The translations under genes and the position numbers were made by a program. This document shows, one piece after another, positions 50,585 through 51,894 of a stretch of 51,894 bases of DNA. This DNA comes from Segetibacter sp. (GTDB lineage: Bacteria; Bacteroidota; Bacteroidia; Chitinophagales; Chitinophagaceae), in the NCBI GenBank assembly GCA_028288505.1, contig JAQBNN010000114.1, forward strand, positions 1 through 51,894. Reading direction: 5' to 3'. The notes under the pieces are model-generated. The model was given only the letters and a program-made list of their open reading frames with translations, made no database searches and had not been told where the DNA came from. Positions within the stretch are counted from its first letter, which is position 1. The number at the start of each line of letters is the position of its first letter.

Positions 50585-50990
50585 AGTATGCTTTACGTGT
50601 TTTTGTTAAAAACAATGCCAGTTCTTTTTTATTACTTTCAACTACGCACAGCTTTAAGTGCAAAACCTTAAAAGAGTTATAAAAGCAGTAGAATATGATA
50701 CGCTGAATTGGTTGAAATAGTACAAGAGTGCGACGCAAGAAAAGATGGTTATAGGTGTACTGCTTGTTCCAAAAGCCAATTCAAAAAAAACCATGTGGCA
50801 ACCAGCTTTTCACCTATTTTCTTTCTTTAGCTGTTGTTTTTCAAAGGGTTCAGCAAAATTTTGGCTGTAGAAAACTTTCCCCATCAGCCTTTCATGTATT
50901 TTTTAGTTTTATATAAAGTCATGGTATAGGTATTATTGAAGTCCGGCAAATGTTTTGTCTATTTGCACAGCGGTTTATTGCCTTTAATTA
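50585..50990. other. Divergent intergenic region, doxX to SdiA-regulated-type gene
   Basis: 406 bp between divergent starts with one dyad repeat (50720). Both promoters should be here; TTTTGTCTATTTG near 50954-50966 partly resembles Bacteroidota elements but is not a clear match. No gene seen. Confidence 0.45.
50720..50740 (-). repeat. Intergenic dyad repeat, variant A, - orientation
   Basis: GTACAAGAG-TGCGACGCAAGA; the last two bases differ from consensus and neither flank type is present, so this is the most decayed right end. Confidence 0.72.
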
Positions 50991-51869
50991 ATGCAAATGA
51001 ATATGAGAACCACGGGAATGCTAACTGCGTTTTTTTTGTACCTACTTGTTGTGGGGTGTAAGGGTAAAATGCAACAGGCAAAATATTCTTCGCCGGAAGG
51101 GTATGATCTTTCAAAACCTATAATGCTAAATTTGAGAACCGAGCTTGACGAAATTTCGGGCATAGTGCATTATGGAAAAGATACAAGCTTGTTTGCTATT
51201 AATGATGAAATGGGCGTTTTATATAAGATTTACCTGCGTACACCATTATTAATAGAAAAATGGAAGTTTTCGGGCGGAGCAGACTTTGAGGATATTTCAC
51301 TTTTAGACAGTACTTTTTATGTTTTACAAAGCCATGGCGACATAACACGGTTTAGAATAGTAACTGCAGACTCAATAGTAGTAGACGCCTGTGGAACACC
51401 TTTATCGGAGAAGAATGAGTTTGAAACGATGTATTACGATAAGTTTCATGGAAAATTTATTTTGATCTGTAAGGATTGCAAACAAGACAACAAATCTTCA
51501 GTAACCGCATTTGCATTTGATCCCCTGACAAAAACTTTTAATAGTTCTCCTTTTTTTGTGATGGATGCTAAGCCTATTCTTACACAGTTAGGGGACGAGA
51601 AAAATAAGTTTAAACCTTCGGCGGCAGCAATTAACCCTGTAACAAAAGACTTGTACATTGTTTCGGCAGTAAATAACGCTTTAGTTGTCGCTACCAGGGA
51701 CGGGAAGGTAAAAGAAGTTTACAAACTTAACAGCAAGCTCTTTAAACAACCCGAAGGCTTGTCGTTTAATGACCGGGGAGATTTATACATCTCGAACGAA
51801 TCCGCTGAAATAGGCGCGGGAAATATTTTAATATTTAAATACAAACCAGAGCTTAATGAAACTCATTAG
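50991..51869 (+). CDS. SdiA-regulated-type lipoprotein
   Basis: The 292-residue protein has a lipoprotein signal ending LVVGC (Cys23). The rest is a beta-propeller-like SdiA-regulated domain: ELDEISGIVHY, then GGADFEDISLLDSTFYVLQS, KFKPSAAAINPVTKDLYIVSA and KQPEGLSFNDRGDLYISNES. The domain resembles esterase-like phytase propellers; function is unknown. The next gene overlaps its 3' end by 14 bp. Confidence 0.8.
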   Translation: MQMNMRTTGMLTAFFLYLLVVGCKGKMQQAKYSSPEGYDLSKPIMLNLRTELDEISGIVHYGKDTSLFAINDEMGVLYKIYLRTPLLIEKWKFSGGADFEDISLLDSTFYVLQSHGDITRFRIVTADSIVVDACGTPLSEKNEFETMYYDKFHGKFILICKDCKQDNKSSVTAFAFDPLTKTFNSSPFFVMDAKPILTQLGDEKNKFKPSAAAINPVTKDLYIVSAVNNALVVATRDGKVKEVYKLNSKLFKQPEGLSFNDRGDLYISNESAEIGAGNILIFKYKPELNETH

Positions 51870-51894
51870 TGGATTACTTATTTTTTTATTGGTT
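51856..51894 (+). CDS. Start of a further gene, cut by the window edge
   Basis: An ATG at 51856 opens MKLISGLLIFLLV..., which looks like the beginning of a signal peptide. The 14-bp overlap with the preceding gene in another frame points to an operon. Only 13 codons are visible. Confidence 0.55.
   Translation, partial: MKLISGLLIFLLV

Noticed and set aside
1-51894. tRNA, rRNA, phage, or defence-system genes
   Set aside because: I read for the usual tRNA arms and for nuclease, transposase, integrase or toxin-antitoxin motifs and found none that I could support.

Overview
The window looks like a chromosomal segment of a Bacteroidota bacterium, most likely from the Chitinophagaceae. The reasons are an IPExxxVDY-family protein, a SMUG2-type (DUF4918-like) uracil-DNA glycosylase, a PadR/PspC pair, many short lipoproteins, recurring TACTTTTG hexamer-like elements that fit the Bacteroidota -7 consensus TAnnTTTG, and palindromic AACCAC...GTGGTT-type intergenic repeats. 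The family assignment is inference from gene style, not from a search. I see no rRNA, tRNA, CRISPR, transposase, integrase or phage gene.

Layout, left to right. 1-2.9 kb: purine/ureide catabolism (allantoate amidohydrolase, ureidoglycine aminohydrolase, OHCU decarboxylase, hydroxyisourate hydrolase). 3.1-7.6 kb: cell-surface genes (META-domain protein, PAP2 phosphatase, M23 endopeptidase lipoprotein) and a nucleoid-associated protein. 7.9-9.7 kb: split transketolase. 9.9-13 kb: small genes, an orphan LytTR domain, a uracil-DNA glycosylase and a lone transhydrogenase alpha subunit. 13.2-17.4 kb: DsbA-like protein, ZIP transporter, membrane protein, class IV aminotransferase, alpha/beta hydrolase. 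18-26.4 kb: a compact glycogen-to-trehalose operon (GlgX, TreZ, TreY-MalQ fusion). 26.6-33 kb: SelD, small membrane protein, pterin dehydratase, IPExxxVDY protein, M28 peptidase, FeoB. 33.3-41.5 kb: lipoprotein and class A beta-lactamase, then an RND efflux system (adaptor, pump, outer-membrane channel). 42-46 kb: a large solitary lipoprotein followed by a tandem array of structured terminator-like units, then a methionine-type aminotransferase. 46.6-51.9 kb: PadR regulator with a double-PspC membrane protein, an uncharacterised protein, DoxX, and an SdiA-regulated-type lipoprotein; a further gene runs off the right edge.

The coding content is mostly ordinary. The unusual signal is between the genes. 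A roughly 21-bp repeat occurs 21 times, always intergenic, and its orientation alternates almost perfectly along the whole window (one exception). It has three sequence variants, and the two main ones differ by paired changes that keep a short dyad (GCG-T-CGC versus GTG-T-CAC). Four gaps hold a convergent pair, which resembles REP/REPIN-type elements. The second signal is four tandem copies of a conserved box plus a terminator-like hairpin at 44148-44530, in which hairpin sequence drifts while base pairing is kept. No obviously new multi-gene system is visible; these two non-coding families are the best candidates for something undescribed.
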